Made by a program: the position numbers and the translations under genes
The notes under the pieces: model-generated
What the model was told of the DNA's origin: nothing
What the model saw: only the letters and a program-made list of their open reading frames with translations
The model's database searches: none
In this document: in pieces, positions 49,866-58,216 of the stretch
How positions within the stretch are numbered: position 1 is the first letter of the stretch
Layout: each line of letters opens with the position of its first letter
Assembly (NCBI RefSeq): GCF_014646895.1
Contig: NZ_BMOD01000014.1
Span: 62,001 to 126,000, forward strand
Source of the DNA: Deinococcus roseus
GTDB taxonomy: Bacteria; Deinococcota; Deinococci; Deinococcales; Deinococcaceae
Length of the DNA: 64,000 bases
Direction: 5' to 3'

Positions 49866-50351
49866 ATGGAAAAACTGAAGCTGGGACGACCTGGACCATC
49901 CGGGGCACAACAGAGAAGAACCTTGCAGGGAGACCAGGCCCGCAGGATCTGGTACCAGAACCCATTGCCATACTGGAGGGTGTGGATCAATGTGCTGGTG
50001 TTTGTGGGGATGTGCATGCCCCTGCTCTATGACCAACTCACCTTCACTTTTTCACCCCGGCACCTGGAAACCACAACCGTGGTGCGGGTGGAGCAGCGTG
50101 GCAAAGGCGGGACTGCGATGGTGGCCATCTTGAACATCCATGGACAGGACGTTGCCATCTACCCCCCTCTGGATCCCGGGGAAGCCACAGTGGGAGAACC
50201 CATGACCGTGGTGTGCACCCCTCAATTGGTGTGCCGCAAGAATGACCCCTGGTCTCAGAATTACCTTTATGTCATGCTGGTGCCTCTTTTTCTGGTTTCC
50301 CTGCTGCTGATTGTTCCCCTGCTGGTGTTCAGGGCCAGGGTGAGGTCATGA
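49866..50351 (+). CDS. Two-TM membrane protein under leader RNA control
   Basis: The ATG at 49866 follows AAAGGAA. The 161-residue protein has a basic N-terminus, a first hydrophobic helix (about 38-55), an outside region of 75 residues with two cysteines (VVCTPQLVCRKND) and a second helix (about 136-156). The structured RNA upstream is the same type as that before the antiporter operon, so the product probably belongs to the same ion or stress response. No family is recognised. Confidence 0.78.
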   Translation: MEKLKLGRPGPSGAQQRRTLQGDQARRIWYQNPLPYWRVWINVLVFVGMCMPLLYDQLTFTFSPRHLETTTVVRVEQRGKGGTAMVAILNIHGQDVAIYPPLDPGEATVGEPMTVVCTPQLVCRKNDPWSQNYLYVMLVPLFLVSLLLIVPLLVFRARVRS

Positions 50352-50394
50352 AAGGCTTGGGCGCTGCAACAAATGGATCGGGACAGGCAGGTGT

Positions 50395-50423
50395 TTGCCC
50401 AGGCCGTGCCTTTCCCCTACAAT
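50395..50423 (+). promoter_or_regulatory. Promoter of leader RNA copy 2
   Basis: TTGCCC (50395-50400) and TACAAT (50418-50423), spacer 17 bp; start near 50431, a few bases before the RNA. Confidence 0.7.
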
Positions 50424-50434
50424 GAAAGCAAAGA

Positions 50435-50505
50435 GGCCGAGAGGCCTGGAGACCCACCTCCACACGTGGGCCTGGCGGAGACTGTTCAACCGGTCTTCGC
50501 TTTTT
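50435..50505 (+). ncRNA. Structured leader RNA (riboswitch candidate), copy 2
   Basis: Hairpin GGCC-GAGA-GGCC, linker TGGAGA, hairpin CCCAC-N8-GTGGG, linker CCTGG, terminator stem CGGAGACTG/CGGTCTTCG with loop TTCAAC, then CTTTTT. The ribosome site and ATG of the antiporter follow 20 nt later. Position before Na+/H+ antiporters fits cation-sensing classes (Li+/nhaA-I or Na+/DUF1646 type), but I cannot match the consensus from memory. Confidence 0.82.
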
Positions 50506-50524
50506 CATGCTCAAGGAGAACCCC

Positions 50525-51796
50525 ATGCAACTGCTCGATGCTTTCGCTGTGCTGGTCACCCTCACTGCACTTTTCGCTTACCTGAACGCGCGGTTCTTCA
50601 AGTTGCCCCCCACCATCGGGGTGACCCTGGTGGGACTCATCGCCTCGGTGTTGATTTTCCTCCTGCAGGGCCTGGGGCTCAACCTGGTTCCGGTGGCCCG
50701 GGATCTGCTGGCCCACATTGATTTCAACACCTTCCTGATGCAGGGCATCCTCAGTTTTCTGCTGTTTGCCGGTGCCCTGGGAGTGGATGTGGATGTGCTG
50801 CGAAAATACCGCACGCCCGTGCTGGTCCTCGCGGTGTTCAGCACCCTGATTTCCACCTTTTTGATTGGGGGCCTCACCTACCTGCTGCTGAATGTGTTTG
50901 GCCTGTCCGTGCCGTTCCTTTACACCCTCCTGTTCGGTGCCCTGATTTCGCCCACCGACCCCATTGCTGTGCTGGACTTGCTCAAGCGGGCCAAGGTCCC
51001 CCCCAAACTGGAAAGCATCATCGCAGGGGAGTCCCTGTTCAACGATGGGGTCGGTGTGGTGGTCTTCAGTGTCATTGCCGCCCTGGCCTTCGGAGGAGGG
51101 CACGGGGCAGAGCACGCGTTTGGAGGGGCGGACATCCTGAAGTTGTTCTTGCAAGAGGCCATTGGGGGCCTGGTGTTTGGCGGGGTCATCGGGTACCTGG
51201 CGTTTTTGATGCTCAGAAGCATCGACAGTTACATCCCGGAACTGCTGATCACCGTGGCCCTGGTGATGGGCGGGTACGCCCTGGCCCGTGAACTGCACGT
51301 GTCTGGTCCGCTGGCGATGGTGGCCGCAGGACTGATCATCGGACAGCAGGGCAGAAGGGACGCCATGAGTGACGTGACCCGCCACCATGTCGATCAGTTC
51401 TGGGAGATGATCGATCAACTGCTCAACGCGGTGCTGTTCGTGCTGATCGGACTGGAGATCCTGCTGCTGGATTTGCAGGGCATCAGCCTGCCGCTCATGC
51501 TGGCCACCGTTCCGGTGGTGGTGCTCTCCCGCTACCTGAGTGTGGGCTTCCCGGTGCTGCTGCTCAAAAAACGCTACACCCTGTCCAGGTACACCACCCG
51601 CATCCTCACCTGGGGTGGACTCCGGGGAGGGATTGCCATTGCACTCGCGCTCTCGATTCCCCCGGCGGACAGTGAGCGCAACCTGCTGCTGGTGCTCACC
51701 TACGTGGTGGTGGTGTTCAGCATCCTGGTGCAGGGCCTCACCGTGATGCCCCTGATCCGAAAGGGCCAGCAGGCCGCCATGAAGGTCACCCCATGA
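50525..51796 (+). CDS. CPA1-family Na+(K+)/H+ antiporter
   Basis: The ATG at 50525 follows AAGGAG; the ATG at 50507 precedes that site. The 423 residues hold about 12 hydrophobic helices. Family features: the SPTDPIAVLDLLKR motif, the ion-binding ESLFNDGVGVVVF motif in the fifth to sixth helix, and GGLRGGIAIALALSIP later. It exchanges internal Na+ or K+ for protons at the membrane. A structured leader RNA with a terminator controls it, and the next gene overlaps by 4 nt. It lacks the long cytoplasmic tail of eukaryotic NHEs, as usual in bacteria. Confidence 0.93.
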   Translation: MQLLDAFAVLVTLTALFAYLNARFFKLPPTIGVTLVGLIASVLIFLLQGLGLNLVPVARDLLAHIDFNTFLMQGILSFLLFAGALGVDVDVLRKYRTPVLVLAVFSTLISTFLIGGLTYLLLNVFGLSVPFLYTLLFGALISPTDPIAVLDLLKRAKVPPKLESIIAGESLFNDGVGVVVFSVIAALAFGGGHGAEHAFGGADILKLFLQEAIGGLVFGGVIGYLAFLMLRSIDSYIPELLITVALVMGGYALARELHVSGPLAMVAAGLIIGQQGRRDAMSDVTRHHVDQFWEMIDQLLNAVLFVLIGLEILLLDLQGISLPLMLATVPVVVLSRYLSVGFPVLLLKKRYTLSRYTTRILTWGGLRGGIAIALALSIPPADSERNLLLVLTYVVVVFSILVQGLTVMPLIRKGQQAAMKVTP

Positions 51797-53124
51797 ACGA
51801 GGCACACGGTCTCATTGCTTCCCTGGGGGTGCACCTGACGCAAGACGAGATGAGGCTCTGGGCGGTGGCCCTCTTTGTGGGCACTTACGTGCTGATCATC
51901 CTGGAGAAATACATCCACCGCACCATTGCTGCTTTGCTGGGGGCCTCGGTGATGATGGTCCTGGGCATCCTGACCCCAGCAGAGGGCTGGATGAGCATCG
52001 ACTTCAACACCATCTTTCTCCTCTTTGGCATGATGAACATCGTCACTGTGCTAAGCCACTCTGGCTTTTTCGGTCTGGTGGCACGGCGTGGAGTGCTGCT
52101 CACCCGGGGCAACCCAACCCGCATTTTGTGGGTGTTTTCCTTGCTGACCGCAGTGTTCTCGGCTTTTCTGGACAACGTGACCACCGTGCTGTTTATGGTG
52201 CCCGTGATGATCCAGGTCACAAAGCAACTGAAACTCAATCCCATCCCTTATGTGATTGCCCTGGTGCTGGCCTCGAACACGGGAGGGACCACCACCCTGA
52301 TTGGAGATCCCCCGAACATCATCATCGGGTCCATCGCATCAAAAAGCTTCAATGATTTTCTGGTCAACGTCGCCCCTTACGCTTCGCTGGCTTTCCTGCT
52401 GGGCCTCGGGGTGATGCAACTGCTGATGAAACGTGCAGGCCATCTGACAGCACAGCTTTCAGCCGCAGAATTCAAAAGTCAGTTTGAATCCCAGAGGGCA
52501 GATCCTGTGGATGTGCCCCTGATGCTCAAAGCCCTGGGGATCTTTCTGCTGACCATCGTGCTGTTCATTGTTGCCCGTCCGCTGGGTCTGGAAGCCGGTG
52601 TGATTGCGCTCCTGACCAGCACCATCCTGGCCCTGATGACCGGGCTTTCTGCTGGCTGGATTCTGGAGAAAGTCGAATGGACCACCCTGATTTTCTTCAT
52701 GGGCCTCTTTGTGGTGATTGGCGGACTGGAGCACACTGGGGTTTTCACCCTGATCGCAGAAAAACTCCAGACCCTGATCGCCACTGACATCCACCTGGGC
52801 ATTCTGATCCTGGGTTTCTCCAGTGCCTTGATTTCAGGTTTTGTGGACAACATTCCTTTCACCATCAGCATGGCGAAAGTGCTGCAGACCATGCAGACCA
52901 CGCTAGGACCCACCATGGACCCCTTGTGGTGGGCACTGTCGCTGGGGGCCTGCCTGGGTGGCAACCTGACCCTGATTGGGGCCAGTGCCAACATCGTTTC
53001 TGCAGACCTGGCAGACCGCGAAGGGTATAAGATCACCTTCCTGGGCTTCATGAAATACGGAACCCCAGTGGCCTTTGTGACCGTAACGGTGGCCTTGTTG
53101 CTGTTCTGGTGGGTCCATTCCTGA
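51793..53124 (+). CDS. NhaD/ArsB-type (IT superfamily) ion transporter
   Basis: 443 residues with about 11-12 hydrophobic helices. The signatures NTGGTTTLIGDPPNIIIGS and GGNLTLIGASANIVS are the paired GxxT-L-IG-(D/A)-P/A-N motifs of the NhaD/ArsB/citrate-type ion transporter superfamily. With the CPA1 antiporter encoded just before and overlapped by ATGA, an NhaD-like Na+/H+ exchange role is likelier than arsenite export. Both are controlled by leader RNA copy 2. Confidence 0.9.
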   Translation: MNEAHGLIASLGVHLTQDEMRLWAVALFVGTYVLIILEKYIHRTIAALLGASVMMVLGILTPAEGWMSIDFNTIFLLFGMMNIVTVLSHSGFFGLVARRGVLLTRGNPTRILWVFSLLTAVFSAFLDNVTTVLFMVPVMIQVTKQLKLNPIPYVIALVLASNTGGTTTLIGDPPNIIIGSIASKSFNDFLVNVAPYASLAFLLGLGVMQLLMKRAGHLTAQLSAAEFKSQFESQRADPVDVPLMLKALGIFLLTIVLFIVARPLGLEAGVIALLTSTILALMTGLSAGWILEKVEWTTLIFFMGLFVVIGGLEHTGVFTLIAEKLQTLIATDIHLGILILGFSSALISGFVDNIPFTISMAKVLQTMQTTLGPTMDPLWWALSLGACLGGNLTLIGASANIVSADLADREGYKITFLGFMKYGTPVAFVTVTVALLLFWWVHS

Positions 53125-53201
53125 ACCTGCCAGAGTGGTGCAGTACACTCTGAAAACACGGAACACCTGAAATGCCTCATGGTTCCCATTGCCATGGGGT
53201 T

Positions 53202-53243
53202 TGAACCATCAAAGTGCGCAGTCAACCGCACTTTGATGGTTCA
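53202..53243. terminator. 17-bp perfect hairpin after the antiporter operon
   Basis: TGAACCATCAAAGTGCG and its exact complement flank 8 nt. No T-run follows, so it may stabilise both converging mRNAs. It overlaps the stop of the small minus-strand frame at 53241. Confidence 0.65.
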
Positions 53244-53438
53244 GAAGCGAAGACGGTTCAGCCAGATTTGCACCCTGGGTCCCTGAAGGGACAGCACACT
53301 GCACAACAGCGCTCCAACAAGGCACAGGGAGACAGGCATGCCAAAGGAATACATCATGCACGCTGCAGTGGTCGCAGCAAGGCAAAGGTGCAAGATGGGA
53401 GAGGCGGGTTGAAAGGCCAGGTCATCCATGGCGTGCAT
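53241..53438 (-). CDS. Possible small two-TM protein (65 residues)
   Basis: The frame has two hydrophobic helices (ILHLCLAATTAACMMYSFGM and VSLCLVGALLCSVLSL) and ends in a basic tail. No clear ribosome site precedes the ATG at 53438 or 53429. It lies between the antiporter operon and the histidine kinase gene. The composition is protein-like but proof is lacking. Confidence 0.35.
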   Translation of the reverse strand: MHAMDDLAFQPASPILHLCLAATTAACMMYSFGMPVSLCLVGALLCSVLSLQGPRVQIWLNRLRF

Positions 53439-53530
53439 GGTAAAGGTTGAACCTTAGGTTTCCCTTAACTCACGCAGCAGGCGGCGCAGAATCAGCCACC
53501 CCGTTCTGCAAGATGTTGTTGCCTGGGGTG

Positions 53531-54982
53531 TCAGTTGGCAGGGTGAGAACGGATTGCTGGTTGTTGTTCCAGGGTTCCAAGATTGAAGGACACGCAGGTG
53601 CCTTCACCTTCGGTGCTCTTCAACTGAATTTCCCCGTGGTGCTGCTCGGTGAGCCACTTCGCAATGGCAAGCCCCAGACCGCTGCCCGTGGGATGTTGCC
53701 TTTTGGCTTCACTGGACCTGTGGAAGCGGTCAAACACATGCGGGAGATCCTCTGCAGGAATGCCCATGCCGGTGTCCTGAACTTCGGTGATCACCCGCTG
53801 GTTGTGCACCCAGGTGCGCACGGTCACGGTCCCTCCAGCAGGGGTGTAAGTGAGGGCGTTGTCCAGGAGAATCAAAAGGAGCTGCTTCAGGCGGTCCGGG
53901 TCTCCCCGCACCCACACCCCTGCTGTGTTTTCAAGGTGCACCTCCTGGCCGTTCCTGAGTTGCTGGGCGTCCCGAAAGGCCTGCAAGACCACCTCGGAGT
54001 AAGGGACGTTCTCCTGAAGGAGTTCAATGCCTGCGTCTTTTTTGGCCAGGATCAGTAAATCCTCCACCAGCCGTCCCAGCCGGGACATTTCCAGTTCTGC
54101 GTCATGCAGGATGTCTTCTCGCTCGTCTGGGAGCATGGTGGGGTAACGCCGCATGAGTTCCAGGTTGCCCCGCACGATGGTGATGGGGGTCCTGAGTTCA
54201 TGGGAAGCGTCCGCAAAGAAATGCTGCTGGGCTTTCACTGCCCCTTCCAGACTGGACAGCATGTGGTTGAGGGTGCGGGCCAGCACCCCGAGTTCATCCC
54301 GCAGTGGAAAACGCTCCACCCGCTGGGAAAGGTCCTGAGAGTGGGCAATCTGGTCTGCTGTGCGGGTCAGCCGGGCAATGGGTCTGAGGGCCATCCCGGA
54401 GACCAGCCAGGCCAACACCGCAGCCAGCACGGCCAGCGCCAGGGTCAGGGTCAGCAGCACCCGCAGCAAGGTGTGGATGGCTTCATCCAGACGGCCCAGG
54501 GGACTGAGGGTCTCCAGGAATCCCAGCACCTGCCCCTGGCGTTCCAGGCGCACCACGTACCTGCGCCAGCGTTCCCCTTCAATCAACACCGTGCCGAAAG
54601 CAGCATGCTCTGGGATTTTTTGCAGGGCATCCAGGGTGGGCAGCAGGCGAATCCACAGCGGCATCAGGGGCTTCGCGTTCCTTTCCAGAGGCAAGGTTGG
54701 GTCGGTCTCTGGGAGAAGGTCGGCGTTCCGGGAGGTTCTGCGCAGCTTTCCATCCGCAAAGTACAGTCGGATGGCCACGTCGTTGCTGTCGGCGTCCAAC
54801 ACGTAAGAACGGTCCGCCGTGGTGATGCCTGCGGCCACATGGTTCCCGGTGAGGATCAGCAGGCGGTCCACATCCTGGTACTGGCTTTTCACGTAAAAGC
54901 CGTAAGACAACAGGGAAAGGGTCAGCAGCAAGAAACCACACAGGGTGCCATACCACAAAGAGAGCCGCTCACGGATCAGCAT
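53531..54982 (-). CDS. Sensor histidine kinase
   Basis: 483 residues. Two hydrophobic helices (about 10-30 and 170-195) enclose an outside sensor region of 140 residues with no known fold. A HAMP-like linker follows, then the phospho-acceptor motif FFADASHELRTPIT with His261, the ATP-binding N-box (LLDNALTYTP), G1 (DTGMGIP) and G2 (GSGLGLAIA). It autophosphorylates and passes the phosphate to the response regulator encoded just upstream. Its start lies 1 nt after that gene's stop. The signal is unknown. Confidence 0.93.
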   Translation of the reverse strand: MLIRERLSLWYGTLCGFLLLTLSLLSYGFYVKSQYQDVDRLLILTGNHVAAGITTADRSYVLDADSNDVAIRLYFADGKLRRTSRNADLLPETDPTLPLERNAKPLMPLWIRLLPTLDALQKIPEHAAFGTVLIEGERWRRYVVRLERQGQVLGFLETLSPLGRLDEAIHTLLRVLLTLTLALAVLAAVLAWLVSGMALRPIARLTRTADQIAHSQDLSQRVERFPLRDELGVLARTLNHMLSSLEGAVKAQQHFFADASHELRTPITIVRGNLELMRRYPTMLPDEREDILHDAELEMSRLGRLVEDLLILAKKDAGIELLQENVPYSEVVLQAFRDAQQLRNGQEVHLENTAGVWVRGDPDRLKQLLLILLDNALTYTPAGGTVTVRTWVHNQRVITEVQDTGMGIPAEDLPHVFDRFHRSSEAKRQHPTGSGLGLAIAKWLTEQHHGEIQLKSTEGEGTCVSFNLGTLEQQPAIRSHPAN

Positions 54983-54983
54983 G

Positions 54984-55655
54984 TCAGTCTTCCCGCAGGA
55001 TGTACCCGGCCCCGCGGATGGTGTGAATCAGGCGGCTGTCCCCGCCCTCTTCGAGTTTCTGCCTCAGGCCACTGACCACCACCTCCACCACGTTGGCATC
55101 CCCGAAGTACTCCATGCCCCACACGCGGTCCAGCAGCATCGGCTTGGAGAACACCCGCTCCGGGTTCTCCATGAGGGTCTGCAGGAGTTTGAATTCCAAA
55201 GGGGTGAGGTGCAGGTTTCTGTCTCCCCGACGGACCTGGTGGCGTTGCAGGTCGATCAGCACGTCACTGAAACGCAACTCGGAACGGTCCGGTGACCGTT
55301 TGCGCAAAATCAACCGGATGCGGGCCAGCAGCACCTCGAAAGAGAAGGGTTTGGTGATGTAGTCGTCCGCTCCCACCTCCAGTCCTTCCACCTGCTGGTG
55401 GGGTTTGTCGCGGGCGGTCAGCAAAACCACCGGGGTGTCTTCCCCGGCGGCCCTGAATTTTCGGAGCACCTCCAGGCCACTGAGGTCAGGCAGCATCACA
55501 TCCAGCACCACCAAATCCACCTCTCCGTTGCGCAGGACCTGCAGGGCGTCTTGCCCACAAGGGGCTTCCAGCACCCGGTATCCCTCGAAGGCCAGTCCCC
55601 GGCGGACCATGGCCAGCATCCTCGGGTCGTCATCCACCACCAGCACGGTTTGCAT
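54984..55655 (-). CDS. OmpR/PhoB-family response regulator
   Basis: An ATG at 55655 begins MQTVLVVDDDPRM. The receiver domain has the acidic pocket DDD, phospho-acceptor Asp52 (VVLDVMLPD) and Lys in YITKPF. The C-terminal winged helix shows LTPLEFKLLQTLMENP and GDANVVEVVVSGLRQKL, the OmpR type. A GTG at 55673 is possible but less likely. It is cotranscribed with the kinase and divergent from the PRC-barrel gene; repeated 11-bp units in the gap (about 55707-55739) may be its binding sites. Confidence 0.92.
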   Translation of the reverse strand: MQTVLVVDDDPRMLAMVRRGLAFEGYRVLEAPCGQDALQVLRNGEVDLVVLDVMLPDLSGLEVLRKFRAAGEDTPVVLLTARDKPHQQVEGLEVGADDYITKPFSFEVLLARIRLILRKRSPDRSELRFSDVLIDLQRHQVRRGDRNLHLTPLEFKLLQTLMENPERVFSKPMLLDRVWGMEYFGDANVVEVVVSGLRQKLEEGGDSRLIHTIRGAGYILRED

Positions 55656-55789
55656 GGAACATTGATGGACCACATCTTCATGAAAACCATGAAGTTTTGA
55701 CGTTGCCCTCTTAACTCAGCTTTTCCTAAGCTTTCCCGAAGGTCAGGGAAAGTTTGCCCTTTTAGGCTACCTTCACTGGAGGTTTGAAG

Positions 55790-56230
55790 ATGCTCACCGT
55801 AAAAACCCTGATGGAAACCGGAGAAATCCACACCCCCCACCGCAAAGTTGGACAGGTCATGGACGTGGTGATCAACCATGAACTTGGTCGGGTGATTGCC
55901 TACCTGCTGCGCTCAGAGCCCTTCCACACCCAGGAAGCGGTGCTGTTTGATGCCCTGATGTACCACAGTGAACACCGCGGGTACGTGCAGTCCAGCGACG
56001 ATGTGGTGCCTCTCATCAAGTTGCCCCGCCTGCAAAAACTGGCCGAGGACTACCAGGTGATCGGCAAACCCTGGCTGGATTTCCAGGGCCGGGAGATTGG
56101 CACCGTGGAGGACATCTCCTTCGATGAGCAGACTGGGCACGTAACGTACTACAAAGTGAAATTCCATCCTCACGTCCCAGTGTCCACCCCCATGGTTTCT
56201 GCGGCCCTCAGCCCATTCCGGGGGCAGTGA
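55790..56230 (+). CDS. PRC-barrel domain protein
   Basis: 146 residues after GGAGG (7 nt before the ATG). Two PRC-barrel-like halves are seen: KVGQVMDVVINHELGRVIAYLL and REIGTVEDISFDEQTGHVTYYKV. PRC-barrels bind partners in membrane photosystems and in RNA processing; many in Deinococcus have unknown roles. The stop overlaps the ATG of bshA by one base (TGATG), so it is in the bshA operon. The divergent two-component system may regulate it. Confidence 0.85.
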   Translation: MLTVKTLMETGEIHTPHRKVGQVMDVVINHELGRVIAYLLRSEPFHTQEAVLFDALMYHSEHRGYVQSSDDVVPLIKLPRLQKLAEDYQVIGKPWLDFQGREIGTVEDISFDEQTGHVTYYKVKFHPHVPVSTPMVSAALSPFRGQ

Positions 56231-57417
56231 TGCACGTCGCCATCCTCTGCCACTCCACCCTGGGGGGTTCCGGGGTGGTCGCCAGTGAACTCGCCCTCTC
56301 GCTTGCACAGAGGGACATCACGGTGCACGTGCTTTCCGACCAGAAACCCTTCCGGCTGGAGATCCCGGAGGAGTTGCAAGACCGACTGCTCTTTCACCCG
56401 ATTGAAACGGTGAACCATCCGGTGCTGCCCGGCAATTTGTTTTCGCTGTCCACCATCACCCAACTCTTGCAACTCACCTACCAGTACCCCATTGACCTGG
56501 TGAACGTGCATTACGCCATTCCTTTCGCTCCGAGCGCCGTGTTTGCCCGGGAGATCGCAGAGGGGCGCTTCAAGGTGGTCACCACCCTGCACGGCACCGA
56601 CGTGACCCTGCTGGGGCAGCATCCAGCCCTCAAAGCCACCCTCAGGTACAGCCTGGAGCAATCCGACGCCCTCACGGCAGTCTCTGACAGCCTGGCCCAG
56701 GAGGCCCGGCGCATCTTTGACCTCAGCCGTTACCGCCCCATCCATGTGATCCCCAACTGGGTGAACGGTGAACGCTTCACCTTTCAGGACGATCCCCAGA
56801 ACGACTTCCCCCTGTTGATGCACGCCTCAAACTTCCGGGAAGTCAAACGCACCCGTGATGTGATCTGGATTCTGCATGAAGTGCTGAAACACCGCACCGT
56901 GAACCTGCGCATGGTTGGGGACGGACCCGACCGGGAAGCCTGTCAGCAACTGGCTTTTGAACTCGGCATTCACCCTCACATCGAGTGGTTCGCGCCCACC
57001 GTGCACATCGAGCGTCATTTGCAGCAAGCCGATGTGCTGCTCTTGCCCAGCGAAAATGAATCCTTCGGGCTCATCGCCCTGGAGGCCATGGCCTGTGGGG
57101 TTCCGGTGGTTGCCTCCCACACGGGGGGCCTGCCGGAAGTGGTGGTGCACGGCTCCAGTGGTCTGCTGAGGCCCGTGGGAGATGTGGAAGGCATGGCCGC
57201 ATCCGTGCTGAACATCCTGTCCGATCACAACACCCACCTGGGGATGCGCCGTGCAGCCTGCAAACGCAGCCAGCGCTTCCAGGAGGATTTGATCGTGCCT
57301 GAATACCTGCGGGTGTTTCAGGGCCTGGTGTCCAGGACCCTCAACCAGCAGAGCGGCATCCCGGCACTGTGGCAGGACATTCCAGCCTACCCCCAACCTC
57401 ACCTGGAGGACGCATGA
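56230..57417 (+). CDS. bshA: N-acetyl-alpha-D-glucosaminyl L-malate synthase (bacillithiol synthesis)
   Basis: 395-residue GT4 glycosyltransferase. The N-terminus (HVAILCHSTLGGSGVVASEL) and SDQKPFRLEIPEE are typical of BshA, which joins UDP-GlcNAc to L-malate in the first step of bacillithiol synthesis. The C-terminal donor site shows the E-x7-E motif in SENESFGLIALEAMACGVPV. Bacillithiol is the low-molecular-weight thiol of Deinococcus and Firmicutes. The next gene overlaps by 4 nt. bshB and bshC are not in the window. Confidence 0.92.
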   Translation: MHVAILCHSTLGGSGVVASELALSLAQRDITVHVLSDQKPFRLEIPEELQDRLLFHPIETVNHPVLPGNLFSLSTITQLLQLTYQYPIDLVNVHYAIPFAPSAVFAREIAEGRFKVVTTLHGTDVTLLGQHPALKATLRYSLEQSDALTAVSDSLAQEARRIFDLSRYRPIHVIPNWVNGERFTFQDDPQNDFPLLMHASNFREVKRTRDVIWILHEVLKHRTVNLRMVGDGPDREACQQLAFELGIHPHIEWFAPTVHIERHLQQADVLLLPSENESFGLIALEAMACGVPVVASHTGGLPEVVVHGSSGLLRPVGDVEGMAASVLNILSDHNTHLGMRRAACKRSQRFQEDLIVPEYLRVFQGLVSRTLNQQSGIPALWQDIPAYPQPHLEDA

Positions 57418-57716
57418 CCGTAAACCCTGGACCTTACCTGCTCACCATCTACCTGACCCATCAGGAGGCCGACCTGGCTTTCCGCACCCTGATCCAGCAT
57501 GCCCGCAGTGAAGGCTTCCTGGTGGAGGTGCCCGCTGTTCCCCTGCAACTTCCCGAGCACCACCAGCAACTTCATGCTTCAGCCGTGGAGCACGCACTTT
57601 CCCTGCACGGCAACCTGAAAAGCATCACGGGTTTCGTGGAGTTGCACCGGGATTTGATCATGGGGCATGGCTTTGTGGACATCTCCCCGGTGTTCACCCC
57701 AGCGGCCCTCTTCTGA
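57414..57716 (+). CDS. Small unknown protein downstream of bshA (100 residues)
   Basis: Its ATG overlaps the bshA stop (ATGA), so it is coupled to bshA. The sequence is mixed with strand YLLTIYLTHQEADLAFRTLI and histidine-rich middle EHHQQLHASAVEHAL. No motif is recognised. It is the third gene of an operon with the PRC-barrel gene and bshA, and the related-sized 57765 gene follows. Confidence 0.78.
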   Translation: MTVNPGPYLLTIYLTHQEADLAFRTLIQHARSEGFLVEVPAVPLQLPEHHQQLHASAVEHALSLHGNLKSITGFVELHRDLIMGHGFVDISPVFTPAALF

Positions 57717-57764
57717 CCCCCTGGACACCAAAAGCTGGTGAAGACAGCCACAGAAGGGAGCATG

Positions 57765-58088
57765 ATGACCCATTTCTCCACGCGTCCCCAACGCCAGTCC
57801 CAGCGGGATTACATCCTGGTGGTGACCCTGGATGGCCGCATCAAAACCCTGCGGATCCAGGACATTCTGAGTGCTGCAGCTGGAATGTACCCCGATACCA
57901 CCCGGGTGGTGTTGACCGGCGAAAGCCAGGAATTGGAAGGCACGGTGCTGAACTTCCAGGAGCCCTGTCCCCTGTTTGAAGTGCGCTGTCAGAACCTTCT
58001 GCAGGCCATTGAGGCCGGGGATTGTCAGGGCATCGATCAGCATTTCGCGCCCCGACACAAAAACCCTGCCTTTCCTGAACCCTCATGA
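57765..58088 (+). CDS. Unknown 107-residue protein, paralog of the 60937 gene
   Basis: GGGAG precedes two ATG codons (57762, 57765). Shared features with the minus-strand gene at 60937-61200 are (R)D(Y/F)I(L/M)VVT near the start, a middle with VVL/VVM strands, and RCQ(N/K)L...G(I)(D/N)(Q)HFAP-like end. Both are small mixed proteins of unknown family. It ends the bshA operon. Confidence 0.75.
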   Translation: MTHFSTRPQRQSQRDYILVVTLDGRIKTLRIQDILSAAAGMYPDTTRVVLTGESQELEGTVLNFQEPCPLFEVRCQNLLQAIEAGDCQGIDQHFAPRHKNPAFPEPS

Positions 58089-58216
58089 AACCGCTGAAAA
58101 GTGAAGGCAAATCCACCGTCAACCCCCTATCCAGCAGCGAACATCCCACCAGAGACCTCACGGGTTGACCCCAACACGACGTTCCCAGCGGGCCCACCTG
58201 CGAGAGCCACCTGCCA

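Noticed and set aside
49708..50505. The twin leader segments as a fluoride (crcB) or TPP riboswitch
   Set aside because: The segments lack the crcB pseudoknot-type core and the TPP core sequences as I know them; only GNRA-type hairpin similarity remains.
50486..51805. 439-codon minus-strand frame
   Set aside because: Antisense to the antiporter, with a His/Gln/Glu-rich product typical of a shadow frame.
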